From assembly GCA_009776905.1 (NCBI GenBank), contig WRMX01000112.1:327-9802 (forward strand): 9,476 nucleotides of DNA, read 5' to 3'. Made by a program: the position numbers and the translations under genes. Within the stretch, counting starts at the first letter, position 1. Each line of letters begins with the position of its first letter. Under the pieces are notes generated by a model that made no database searches, was not told where the DNA came from, and saw nothing but the letters and a program-made list of their open reading frames with translations. Positions 1 to 6,819 of the stretch are shown here, piece after piece. The stretch comes from Oscillospiraceae bacterium. Its GTDB lineage: Bacteria; Bacillota; Clostridia; Oscillospirales; Oscillospiraceae.

Positions 1-456
1 TATAAAATGAGCGAAAAACGCCTCCACGAGCTCAAGGAGGAGCTGACGTATCTCCAGACCGTTCGTGAAAAGGAGGTCGCGCAGCAGATCAAGGAAGCGC
101 GCTCGTTTGGAGACCTCACGGAGAACAGCGAATATGACGAGGCGAAGACCGAGCAGGGCAAGTTGTATGCCAAAATCGCCGATATCAAGAACCTCGTTGA
201 GAACGCGGAAATCGTGCAGGTCTCCGACAAGACCGACAGCGTCGGCATTGGCAGCAAGGTCACTGTCCGCGACTTGGAATTCGGAACGGAGGACACGTAC
301 GAAATCGTGGGCTCGCAGGAGGCCGACCCAATTTTGTTCAGAATTTCCGACGATTCGCCTTTCGGCAAGTCGCTTATGGGCAACCGCAAGGGCGACGCGG
401 TCGAATTTGAGGCGCCTGCGGGAGTGCTGAAATTTGAAATATTAAATATTGAGTAA
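1..456 (+). CDS. greA: Transcription elongation factor GreA (5' end lies outside the window)
   Basis: GreA binds in the secondary channel of RNA polymerase and stimulates cleavage of the 3' end of backtracked transcripts, rescuing stalled complexes. Numbering from the ATG at 7, the N-terminal antiparallel coiled coil spans about residues 2-75. Its tip motif GDLTENSEYDEAK contains D36 and E39, matching the acidic pair that coordinates catalytic Mg2+ in E. coli GreA (D41/E44). Residues ~80-149 form the FKBP-like C-terminal domain. From this ATG the protein is 149 residues, against about 158 for the family. The two codons before it (Tyr-Lys) continue the family alignment (family Y-L-T-x-E-G-L; here Y-K-M-S-E-K-R-L), and no ribosome site is visible, so the true start is probably a few codons left of position 1. 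The stop lies 19 bases before the preferred lysS ATG, suggesting one transcript. Family assignment is very secure; only the start is unresolved. Confidence 0.95.
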   Translation, partial: YKMSEKRLHELKEELTYLQTVREKEVAQQIKEARSFGDLTENSEYDEAKTEQGKLYAKIADIKNLVENAEIVQVSDKTDSVGIGSKVTVRDLEFGTEDTYEIVGSQEADPILFRISDDSPFGKSLMGNRKGDAVEFEAPAGVLKFEILNIE

Positions 457-462
457 CGGAGA
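457..462 (+). promoter_or_regulatory. Ribosome binding site deciding the lysS start
   Basis: A GGAG core (458-461) follows the greA stop directly and lies 14 bases before the ATG at 476. That spacing is long but usable. The alternative TTG start at 449, which would overlap the greA stop, has only AT-rich sequence ahead of it and no purine-rich Shine-Dalgarno match, so the ATG is preferred. Confidence 0.5.
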
Positions 463-475
463 TATATATAAATTT

Positions 476-1969
476 ATGGGCGAAGATACGAACGACACCC
501 AGGAGCTTTCGGAGATTCTGCAGATACGCAGGGACAAGCTCCAAAAGCTGCGCGACGAGGGGCGCGACCCTTTCGCTGCCACAAAATTCGAACGGACGGC
601 CTACTCCGCCGACGTTCTGCAAAATTTCGACGCCATGGAGGGCAGCGACGTCTCCATGGCGGGACGCATCATGGCAAAGCGCGAGATGGGCAAGGCGCTC
701 TTTGCGGACATTACCGACGACAAGGGCAGGATCCAACTGTACATCAGGCTCAACGACGTCGGGGAGCAGTCTTTCAACGACGTCAAGAAGGGCGACATCG
801 GCGACATCATCGGGATCACGGGATATGTTTTCCGCACGAAGATGGGCGAGATTTCCATTCATTGCAAAACCATTGAACTGCTCGCCAAGTCGCTGCACCC
901 GCTCCCGGAGAAATACCACGGGCTCACGAACCAGGAGATGAAGTATCGGCGGCGGTATGTGGACCTCATCATGAGCCCCGACACGCGCAGGACGTTCGAG
1001 ATTCGCAGCGCGTTCATCAAGCATGTCCGCGCGTTCCTCGACGATCGCGGGTATATCGAGGTGGAGACGCCGGTGCTCAACACGATTTCCGGCGGGGCCA
1101 CCGCGCGCCCGTTCATTACTCATCATAACACGCTCGATCTCGATATGTATCTGCGCATCGCCACCGAGCTTCACTTAAAGCGGCTCGTGGTCGGCGGGAT
1201 GGAGCGCGTCTACGAGATAGGGCGCATTTTCCGCAACGAGGGGATGGACACTAAGCACAATCCGGAGTTCACGACCGTCGAGCTTTATGAGGCGTATACC
1301 GATTATGTCGGCATGATGGATTTGTTCGAGGAGCTTCTTTCCTCTGCCGCGATGAAAATTCTCGGCGGCTACAAGCTGGCATGGCATGGCGAGGAGATAG
1401 ACCTCACGCCCGGCTGGCCGAGGGTCACGATGGCCGATGCCGTGAAGGAGCACGCGGGCGTCGATTTTATGTCTTTTTCGAGCGATGAGGAGGCTGCTGC
1501 GGCGGCTGCCGGCATCGGCGTGAAGATGCCCGAGGGCAAGGAGGCCACATGGGGCGGCTTGCTGTATGAGTGCTTCGACCAAAGGGTCGAGGAGAAGCTG
1601 ATCCAGCCTGTTTTCATCATGGGGCATCCTGTCGAGGTTTCGCCGCTTGCCAAACGGTCGGCTTCCGATCCAAGGATCACGGATCGTTTTGAGCTTTTCA
1701 TATGCAGGAACGAGATGGGCAACGCTTTCAGCGAGCTCAACGACCCCATCGACCAGAAGGAGAGGTTCCTCCGTCAGGCGGCCCTCCGCAGCGCGGGCGA
1801 CCTCGAGGCCGGGATGATGGATGACGACTATATCGACGCGCTGGAATATGGCTTGCCCCCCACTGGCGGGATGGGCATCGGCATAGACCGCTGCGTGATG
1901 ATGCTGACGGACAATTCGTCGATCAGAGATGTTCTTCTATTCCCGACGATGAAGCCTGTCGAGGATTAG
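476..1969 (+). CDS. lysS: Lysyl-tRNA synthetase, class II
   Basis: Charges tRNA-Lys with lysine using ATP, in the cytoplasm, as a homodimer. With the ATG start the product is 497 residues, normal for bacterial class II LysRS. After a helical N-terminal stretch, an OB-fold anticodon-binding domain spans about residues 55-145 (VSMAGRIMAKREMGKALFADI begins near 59). The catalytic domain follows: motif 1 lies around the RSAFIKHVRAFL helix and IEVETPVL; motif 2 is RIFRNEG at 250-256, with R253 the conserved ATP-contacting arginine; motif 3 is GMGIGIDR ending at R472, followed by the family C-terminus IRDVLLFPTMKP. A short alanine run (six residues) sits in the variable insertion of the catalytic domain. 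An in-frame TTG at 449 would add nine residues and overlap greA, but lacks a ribosome site. Gene order greA-lysS is common in Clostridia. It is probably translated from the same message as greA and the downstream methyltransferase. Confidence 0.97.
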   Translation: MGEDTNDTQELSEILQIRRDKLQKLRDEGRDPFAATKFERTAYSADVLQNFDAMEGSDVSMAGRIMAKREMGKALFADITDDKGRIQLYIRLNDVGEQSFNDVKKGDIGDIIGITGYVFRTKMGEISIHCKTIELLAKSLHPLPEKYHGLTNQEMKYRRRYVDLIMSPDTRRTFEIRSAFIKHVRAFLDDRGYIEVETPVLNTISGGATARPFITHHNTLDLDMYLRIATELHLKRLVVGGMERVYEIGRIFRNEGMDTKHNPEFTTVELYEAYTDYVGMMDLFEELLSSAAMKILGGYKLAWHGEEIDLTPGWPRVTMADAVKEHAGVDFMSFSSDEEAAAAAAGIGVKMPEGKEATWGGLLYECFDQRVEEKLIQPVFIMGHPVEVSPLAKRSASDPRITDRFELFICRNEMGNAFSELNDPIDQKERFLRQAALRSAGDLEAGMMDDDYIDALEYGLPPTGGMGIGIDRCVMMLTDNSSIRDVLLFPTMKPVED

Positions 1970-1977
1970 GCATTTGC

Positions 1978-2757
1978 ATGGAGATTATCACGAGCCGCAG
2001 AAACCCAATGGCCGTCCATATCAAGAAGCTTGGGACTAGCAGTTCATACAGGCGGGAGCATGGGGAGTTTTTATGCGACGGCGATACGCTGCTGGGCGAC
2101 GCTGTCGCGGCCGGGGCAGCGATCACGGTCGTTTTGACTTCAGCGCTCGAGCCGTTTAATTTGCCTGCCGATACGCAGGTGTTTTATGCCGAGCAGGAGA
2201 TCATCGATTCGCTTTCTCCTTTGACCAGCGCCCAGGACACGCTCTTTATATGCAAGATGCCGCAGGTTCCTGGCATTTCCGATTTTTTGGCTAGGCTTGG
2301 TTCCGGAGACGGGCATTTTTCCGTTATGCTCGACAGCCTGCAGGACCCGTCAAACGTGGGGGCGATCATTCGCACGGCCAACGCGCTTGGCGTTTCATGC
2401 GTCATCTTGGCCGGGCATTGCGCCGACCCTTATAACCCAAAGGCGGTCCGCGCTTCGATGGGCGCCATTTTCAGGCAGGACGTCCGACGCGCGGGATATG
2501 ACGAGCTTGCGGAGCTGCGCCAGGGCGGCATGCGGTTCGTTGCTGCGGCGACGGGCGCGGATTGCATCGATATTCGCGGCGCCGATCTCCGGGGCGCGGT
2601 CATTGCAATAGGCAACGAGGGCAGCGGCCTCTCGCGAGAGGTTTTGGAGCTGTGCGAAATGAAGGTTACGATTCCGCTGGCGTTTGGCAGCGAGTCGTTG
2701 AACGCGGCCGTCGCCGCAGCTATCATAATGTGGGAAGCGCGGAGGCATGGAGGTTAG
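1978..2757 (+). CDS. SpoU/TrmH-family RNA 2'-O-methyltransferase
   Basis: Predicted to transfer a methyl group from S-adenosylmethionine to a ribose 2'-OH in rRNA or tRNA. The 259-residue protein has the two-part layout of this family: an N-terminal L30e-like substrate-binding domain (about residues 1-100, opening ITSRRNP) and a C-terminal SPOUT trefoil-knot domain (about 110-259). All three SPOUT signature motifs are present: motif 1 DPSNVGAIIRTANALG from D123, with N126 and the catalytic-type R132; motif 2 AIGNEGSGLS with N213, E214 and G215; motif 3 IPLAFGSESLNAAVAAA with S240 and N242. Such proteins dimerise through the knot. The ATG lies 8 bases after the lysS stop, with only a weak AGG ahead of it, suggesting translational coupling. 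RlmB (G2251 of 23S rRNA), TrmH (G18 of tRNA), TsnR-like and uncharacterised paralogues share this layout; the sequence alone does not show the target nucleotide, so no symbol is given. Confidence 0.93.
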   Translation: MEIITSRRNPMAVHIKKLGTSSSYRREHGEFLCDGDTLLGDAVAAGAAITVVLTSALEPFNLPADTQVFYAEQEIIDSLSPLTSAQDTLFICKMPQVPGISDFLARLGSGDGHFSVMLDSLQDPSNVGAIIRTANALGVSCVILAGHCADPYNPKAVRASMGAIFRQDVRRAGYDELAELRQGGMRFVAAATGADCIDIRGADLRGAVIAIGNEGSGLSREVLELCEMKVTIPLAFGSESLNAAVAAAIIMWEARRHGG

Positions 2758-2780
2758 CGACGGCATGGAAACTAGCAACT
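2745..2780 (+). repeat. Imperfect 18-bp direct repeat at the methyltransferase stop
   Basis: Two adjacent 18-base units both begin GCATGGA and share TAGC at the same offset; 13 of 18 positions match. The first unit (2745-2762) covers the methyltransferase stop codon; the second (2763-2780) is non-coding. It looks like an old tandem duplication of the gene's end. Function unknown, possibly none. Confidence 0.45.
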
Positions 2781-2795
2781 GCGTTGCGACGCTTG

Positions 2796-2842
2796 ATTGC
2801 GAGAATTTGCAATGATTCGTTGCCTTAATTGCTCCTCGCAAT
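2796..2842. other. Nested inverted repeat in the gap before dprA
   Basis: An outer 8-bp arm ATTGCGAG (2796-2803) pairs with CTCGCAAT (2835-2842). Inside it, GCAAT (2809-2813) pairs with ATTGC (2828-2832), leaving a 14-base loop. The ATTGC/GCAAT word also allows two competing smaller hairpins (2796-2813 and 2828-2842). No T-tract follows, so it is not a convincing intrinsic terminator. It could be a decayed mobile repeat, a processing site or a protein site. The pairing is seen directly; any role is unknown. Confidence 0.5.
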
Positions 2843-2852
2843 GGCGATGTCG

Positions 2853-2894
2853 AGGCGGCGGGATTGAGGCGGCGGGATTGAGGCGGCGGGATTG
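2853..2894 (+). repeat. Three perfect tandem copies of a 14-bp unit
   Basis: The unit AGGCGGCGGGATTG occurs three times without a mismatch (2853-2866, 2867-2880, 2881-2894), followed by a partial copy (AGGC). A length of 14 is not a multiple of three, the dprA frame has a stop inside it (2879-2881), and it lies wholly outside genes. Perfect copies suggest recent slipped-strand expansion. The copy number may vary between strains and would alter dprA leader length. Confidence 0.85.
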
Positions 2895-2920
2895 AGGCAG
2901 GCGTTGCAGCACAACGGGCT

Positions 2921-4327
2921 ATGAGCGCCCGCGACGATGAGGTGATTAATTCGCAGACGAAATATTGGATATGGCTGGCATCGCTCGATGGAATAGGAGC
3001 CGTCGCCGGAGGCGCGCTCTTGTCGCATTTTGGCGACCCAAAAAGCATATACGAGGCCTCCGCCTCTGATTATATTGGCATCGAGGGCATTAAAAAAGGC
3101 CATATCCCAAGCCTTATGAACAAGGACATGGAGCGCGCCAACGGCATACTCGCAAAATGCGCGGAAATCGGATGCGGCGTGATGACTTTGGGCGATCCTG
3201 AATACCCCGAGAGGTTGAAGAACATATACGATCCGCCGATCGTCCTCTATATACGCGGCACGCTGCCCGTTATCGACGAGGAGCCGGCGGTCGCCATCGT
3301 CGGGACCAGGAACTGCACTGCATATGGACTCAAAGCGGCGGAGAACGCCGCGTTTTTGCTAGCCGGGCACGGTTTGCTCGTGGTCACCGGCCTTGCGCGC
3401 GGGATCGACACCGCTGCCGCGAGGGGAGCGCTGAGAGGCGGCGGCAAGGTCGTCGGCGTCATTGGGTCCGGCGTAGATGTGGCGTATCCTCCTGAGAACG
3501 CATCCGTTTATGCCGATGTCGCGGCGTCGGGAGCCGTCATCAGCGAGTATCCGCCGGGTACGATGCCTGTGGCGATGCATTTTCCTCTGCGCAACAGGAT
3601 TATCAGCGGGCTTTCGCTCGGAGTGGCCGTTATTGAGGCGCCGAAAAGAAGCGGCGCGCTCATAACCGCTACGAGGGCGATCGAGCAGGGGAGGGACGTG
3701 TTCACGATGCCGGGCAATGTCAGCGCCAGAAGCAGCGAGGGTTCGAATTTGCTTCTCCGCGAAGGTGCGATCCCGATTTTGTCGGGCGATGACATCGTCG
3801 GCGAATATGCGGAGTTGTTTCCTGATAAAATCAGAATGCATGGCAATGCTGCGGACTTAGGCGGCGTTGGGGATGCGGGTGGCGTTGGGGATGCGGGCGG
3901 CGTTGGCGGCGTTGGCAGCGTGGGCTACCCCGGCAGCACGTCCGGCGAAGGAGACGCGGGCTACCCCGGCGGCACGTCCGGCGAAGGAGACGCGGGCTAC
4001 CCCGGCAGCGCGTCCGGCGAAGGCGACCCGGGCGATGCGTCAGGCGAAGGAGACGTGGGCGGCTTTGACGTCTACTCAGTCAAACAACCTATTGACAATG
4101 TCGAAGCGGTGGATTATATTGACGTGGATAAAATTAAAAAATCGCTCAACGGCGACGAAAGGTCTGTCGCTGCGGCAATCGGGCTGTCGTCACTTCTGCC
4201 CGATGAAATCGTTGAACGGTCGGGCCTGCCCGCGCAGCGCGTGATGTCCGCGCTCACGATGTTGGAAATCAAAGGATTCGTAGCGCGTGACAACGCATTG
4301 TACAGGCTGCGCCGCACCGATACATGA
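2921..4327 (+). CDS. dprA: DNA processing protein DprA (Smf) with long Gly-rich linker
   Basis: DprA binds incoming single-stranded DNA during natural transformation and loads RecA on it; it is also widespread in bacteria not known to be competent. The N-terminal SAM/HhH-like part is about residues 10-75 (WLASLDGIGAVAGG). The Rossmann-like core is about 80-297, with VGTRNCTAYG at 127-136, GLARGIDTAAARGAL, GSGVDVAYPPEN, FPLRNRIISGLS from F221 and MPGNVSARSSEGSN. A winged-helix domain of the DprA type lies at about 400-468. Between core and winged helix, residues 314-379 form a low-complexity Gly/Asp/Ser linker built from tandem repeats, which raises the length to 468 residues against about 280-375 for well-known members. 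The ATG at 2921 is the first ATG after an in-frame stop at 2879 but lacks a Shine-Dalgarno match; a GTG at 2942 is an alternative. The topA ATG follows 20 bases after the stop, a familiar Bacillota arrangement. Confidence 0.95.
   Translation: MSARDDEVINSQTKYWIWLASLDGIGAVAGGALLSHFGDPKSIYEASASDYIGIEGIKKGHIPSLMNKDMERANGILAKCAEIGCGVMTLGDPEYPERLKNIYDPPIVLYIRGTLPVIDEEPAVAIVGTRNCTAYGLKAAENAAFLLAGHGLLVVTGLARGIDTAAARGALRGGGKVVGVIGSGVDVAYPPENASVYADVAASGAVISEYPPGTMPVAMHFPLRNRIISGLSLGVAVIEAPKRSGALITATRAIEQGRDVFTMPGNVSARSSEGSNLLLREGAIPILSGDDIVGEYAELFPDKIRMHGNAADLGGVGDAGGVGDAGGVGGVGSVGYPGSTSGEGDAGYPGGTSGEGDAGYPGSASGEGDPGDASGEGDVGGFDVYSVKQPIDNVEAVDYIDVDKIKKSLNGDERSVAAAIGLSSLLPDEIVERSGLPAQRVMSALTMLEIKGFVARDNALYRLRRTDT
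3860..4057 (+). repeat. In-frame tandem repeats encoding the DprA linker
   Basis: Two 18-bp units encoding GGVGDA (3860-3877, 3878-3895) and a degenerate GGVGGVGSV stretch lead into 36-bp units encoding GYPGSTSGEGDA or close variants at 3923-3958, 3959-3994 and 3995-4030, then a shortened 27-base copy (4031-4057). The first two 36-bp units differ at one base; the third differs from the first at three. Units are multiples of three, so the frame is kept as copy number changes. Near-identity at the DNA level implies recent duplication rather than an old conserved domain. Confidence 0.92.
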
Positions 4328-4329
4328 AT

Positions 4330-4339
4330 AAAGGATAGG
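4330..4339 (+). promoter_or_regulatory. Ribosome binding region of topA
   Basis: AAAGGA (4330-4335) lies 12 bases, and a second AGG (4337-4339) 8 bases, before the topA ATG at 4348. This supports that ATG, which opens the expected MAKEKNNLVIVESPAKAKTI terminus of the family. Confidence 0.55.
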
Positions 4340-4347
4340 TCGATATA

Positions 4348-6819
4348 ATGGCGAAAGAAAAAAACAACCTTGTTATTGTCGAGTCCCCTGCGAAAGCGAA
4401 GACCATCGGGAAATACCTCGGGCCGGGCTACAAGGTCACGGCATCGATGGGGCATCTGCGCGACCTCCCGAAGAGCACGCTCGGCGTCGACATCGACAAT
4501 GGCTTTACCCCGGACTACCAGCCCGTCAAGGCACGCGAGAGCACGATCAAGGAACTGAAGACGGCTGCGAGCAACAGCTCGAACATATACCTTGCGACGG
4601 ACCCGGACCGCGAGGGCGAGGCCATCTCATGGCATTTGAAAGAGCTGCTCCACCTGCCCGATGACAGGACGTTCCGCGTCACGTTCAACGAAATTACGAA
4701 AAAGGTCGTCCAGGACAGCATAGAAAACCCGCGCGCCCTTGACATGGGCCTCATAAACGCGCAGCAGGCAAGGCGGATTTTGGACCGCATCGTGGGGTAT
4801 AAGCTGAGCCCGCTGCTGTGGAAAAAGATCAGGCGCGGCCTGTCCGCCGGGCGCGTCCAATCCGTGGCGTCCAGGATGGTCGTTGACAGGGAAAAAGAGA
4901 TAAGGGGCTTCATTGCCGAGGAATACTGGCTGCTCTCCGTCGATTTGACGAGCAGCGCCGATTTGACAAGCAGCTTGAAACATCATGTCTTCACGGCTGC
5001 TTTTTACGGAACCGAAAAGAAGAAGCTCGAATTGTCGAGCCAGGAAGCTGTCAAGGCCGTCGTTGACGCGGTCCGCGACGCGCCATTTGCCGTGAACAGC
5101 GTTAAGCGCGCGGAAAAGAAGCGTTCCGCTTCGCCGCCGTTCATAACATCGTCGCTGCAGCAGGAAGCCTCGCGCCGTCTGGGTATGACGCCGAGGCGGG
5201 CGATGTCGATCGCGCAGCAATTATACGAAGGCGTCGAGATCGACGGATTGGGCGCCGTCGGCCTCATAACATATATGAGGACGGATTCGCTGAGAATCTC
5301 CGATGAAGCTGTCCGGGATGCCAAAAGCTACATCACGGATACGTACGGAATGAATTATTATCCGGTTTCGCCGAATAGATATAAATCTAAAAGCAACGCG
5401 CAAGATGCCCATGAGGCGATCCGCCCGAGCAGCGTTTTCATCACGCCCGACAGGGTCAAGGGCAGCGTGTCCAACGACCAATACAGGCTTTACCGCCTGA
5501 TATGGAGCCGTTTCGTCGCCAGCCAGATGGCCGCCGCAACATATGACAGCGTGACCGTCGACGTCCTTTCCGCAGGCTATATTTTCCGAGCGAACCATAC
5601 GACGGTCATTTTCCCCGGATTCACGGCCGTTTATGAGGAGAGCAGCGATGACGAAAAAGAGGCCGTTCAGTCGGTGCTTCCCGAATTGAAGGAGGGCGAC
5701 CCTCTGAATCTCGAGGACATAAAGGAAGAGCAGAAATTTACGCAGCCTCCCGCGAGGTACACGGAAGCGACGCTCATTCGCGCGATGGAGGAAACGGGGG
5801 TCGGGCGCCCCAGTACGTACGCGCCAACGATATCGACGATTCTTGATAGGGAATATGTCGTTAAGGAGGGCAAGAACCTGCGGCCCACGCCTCTGGGCGA
5901 GGTCGTCACGGAGCTGATGATCGCCCGATTTTCTGATATCGTCGATTTAAAGTTTACCGCGAGAATGGAAGAGAGGCTCGACAGCGTCGAAAAGGGCGTT
6001 GACGACTGGAAAAACGTGCTTGCGGAGTTTTACGGCGGGTTTAAGAATTCGCTCGATAGCGCGGAGACTGCCCTGGAGGGCGAGCGCATCAAGGTCCCCG
6101 ATGAGGAATCTGACGAGGTGTGCGACGTTTGCGGAAGGCAGCTTGTCGTCAAGTCCGGGCGGTTCGGACGGTTTTTGGCTTGCCCGGGATATCCCGAATG
6201 CAGCTTCACAAAGCCGCTGGTCATCGAAATGCCGGGCAAATGCCCGAAATGCGGGCTGCGGATTTTAAAGCGGACATCCAGGAACGGATATACGTATTAT
6301 GCCTGCGAAAAGCTGAAGGAATGCGGGTTTTTAACATGGGACGTGCCTGTAGCGGACAACTGCGCCGCTTGCGGGCAGACTATGTTCAAGACATCGGGCA
6401 GGGGTTCGAGGAAGCCTTTCTGCATCAACGAGAGCTGCGCGAACTTTTTGCCTGAGGACAAGCGTGGTTACAGGAAAAAGGCGGATGGCTCGGCGGACGC
6501 GAATGATTCGACTGCCGGAAATTCATCTGATGCAGAGAATGCGGCAGCTTCAACGAAGAAGTCAGCGGCCACGAAGAAATCGGCGGCCACGAAGAAATCG
6601 GCGTCCACGAAGAAATCGGCGGCCACGAAGAAATCGGCGTCCACGAAGAAATCGGCGTCCACAAAGAAATCGGCGTCCACAAAGAAATCGGCAGCGCCCA
6701 AGAAAGAGGCAGCCACAAAGAAAGAAGCAGCGCCAAAGAAAGAGGGCGCCACAAAATCATCCTCTGCTGCAGGCTCCGGCAAGACAGCGGGTGAATCAAA
6801 CCCGGGCAGCGACAAATGA
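4348..6819 (+). CDS. topA: DNA topoisomerase I (type IA) with histone H1-like C-terminal tail
   Basis: Relaxes negatively supercoiled DNA by cutting one strand through a 5'-phosphotyrosine link, opposing gyrase. The Toprim domain at the N-terminus has E12 in VESPAKAKTI and the acidic triad D85, D87, E89 in ATDPDREGEA, which bind Mg2+. The catalytic tyrosine is Y309 in LITYMRTDS, with R311 beside it (E. coli Y319/R321). The family motif VGRPSTYAPTI follows in the central region. Three four-cysteine zinc ribbons come next: C592/C595/C612/C618, C632/C635/C653/C659 and C672/C675/C692/C697. From about residue 736 a Lys/Ala/Thr/Ser repeat tail runs to 801, then a Ser/Gly-rich end, giving 823 residues against 691 in B. 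subtilis. The tail probably adds non-specific DNA binding, as basic tails do in some actinobacterial TopA proteins; that is inference. The stop overlaps the trmFO start by four bases. Confidence 0.97.
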   Translation: MAKEKNNLVIVESPAKAKTIGKYLGPGYKVTASMGHLRDLPKSTLGVDIDNGFTPDYQPVKARESTIKELKTAASNSSNIYLATDPDREGEAISWHLKELLHLPDDRTFRVTFNEITKKVVQDSIENPRALDMGLINAQQARRILDRIVGYKLSPLLWKKIRRGLSAGRVQSVASRMVVDREKEIRGFIAEEYWLLSVDLTSSADLTSSLKHHVFTAAFYGTEKKKLELSSQEAVKAVVDAVRDAPFAVNSVKRAEKKRSASPPFITSSLQQEASRRLGMTPRRAMSIAQQLYEGVEIDGLGAVGLITYMRTDSLRISDEAVRDAKSYITDTYGMNYYPVSPNRYKSKSNAQDAHEAIRPSSVFITPDRVKGSVSNDQYRLYRLIWSRFVASQMAAATYDSVTVDVLSAGYIFRANHTTVIFPGFTAVYEESSDDEKEAVQSVLPELKEGDPLNLEDIKEEQKFTQPPARYTEATLIRAMEETGVGRPSTYAPTISTILDREYVVKEGKNLRPTPLGEVVTELMIARFSDIVDLKFTARMEERLDSVEKGVDDWKNVLAEFYGGFKNSLDSAETALEGERIKVPDEESDEVCDVCGRQLVVKSGRFGRFLACPGYPECSFTKPLVIEMPGKCPKCGLRILKRTSRNGYTYYACEKLKECGFLTWDVPVADNCAACGQTMFKTSGRGSRKPFCINESCANFLPEDKRGYRKKADGSADANDSTAGNSSDAENAAASTKKSAATKKSAATKKSASTKKSAATKKSASTKKSASTKKSASTKKSAAPKKEAATKKEAAPKKEGATKSSSAAGSGKTAGESNPGSDK
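4942..4977 (+). repeat. 18-bp in-frame duplication within topA
   Basis: Two adjacent 18-base units (4942-4959 and 4960-4977) encode DLTSSA then DLTSSL (residues 199-204 and 205-210), differing mainly at a synonymous Thr codon and the last codon. They sit in a surface-prone stretch after YWLLSV, where type IA enzymes vary in length, so the extra residues are probably tolerated. Confidence 0.7.
6553..6750 (+). repeat. Eleven 18-bp units encoding the basic TopA tail
   Basis: Eleven consecutive 18-base units each encode six residues of the form (T/P)KK(S/E)(A/G)(A/S) (protein positions 736-801). Units 2 to 7 are almost identical in DNA, varying only between GCC and TCC in the last codon and ACG and ACA in the first. 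Units 9-11 are more diverged and replace Ser by Glu and sometimes Thr by Pro. The homogeneous middle and diverged edge are typical of slipped-strand expansion. About a third of the residues are lysine, giving a strong positive charge. Confidence 0.95.

Noticed and set aside
449..475. TTG start for lysS overlapping the greA stop
   Set aside because: No Shine-Dalgarno match upstream and the nine added residues are not family-like; the ATG at 476 has GGAG ahead.
374..1174. 266-codon minus-strand frame opposite lysS
   Set aside because: It is antisense to a secure LysRS gene and to the end of greA, and shows no family motif.
2853..2894. CRISPR-like array
   Set aside because: Three 14-bp copies are directly adjacent without spacers and far shorter than CRISPR repeats; no cas gene nearby.
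3867..4244. Alternative + frame through the DprA repeats (Ala/Arg/Thr repeat product)
   Set aside because: A frame shadow of the tandem repeats; the DprA frame continues without interruption into the conserved winged helix.
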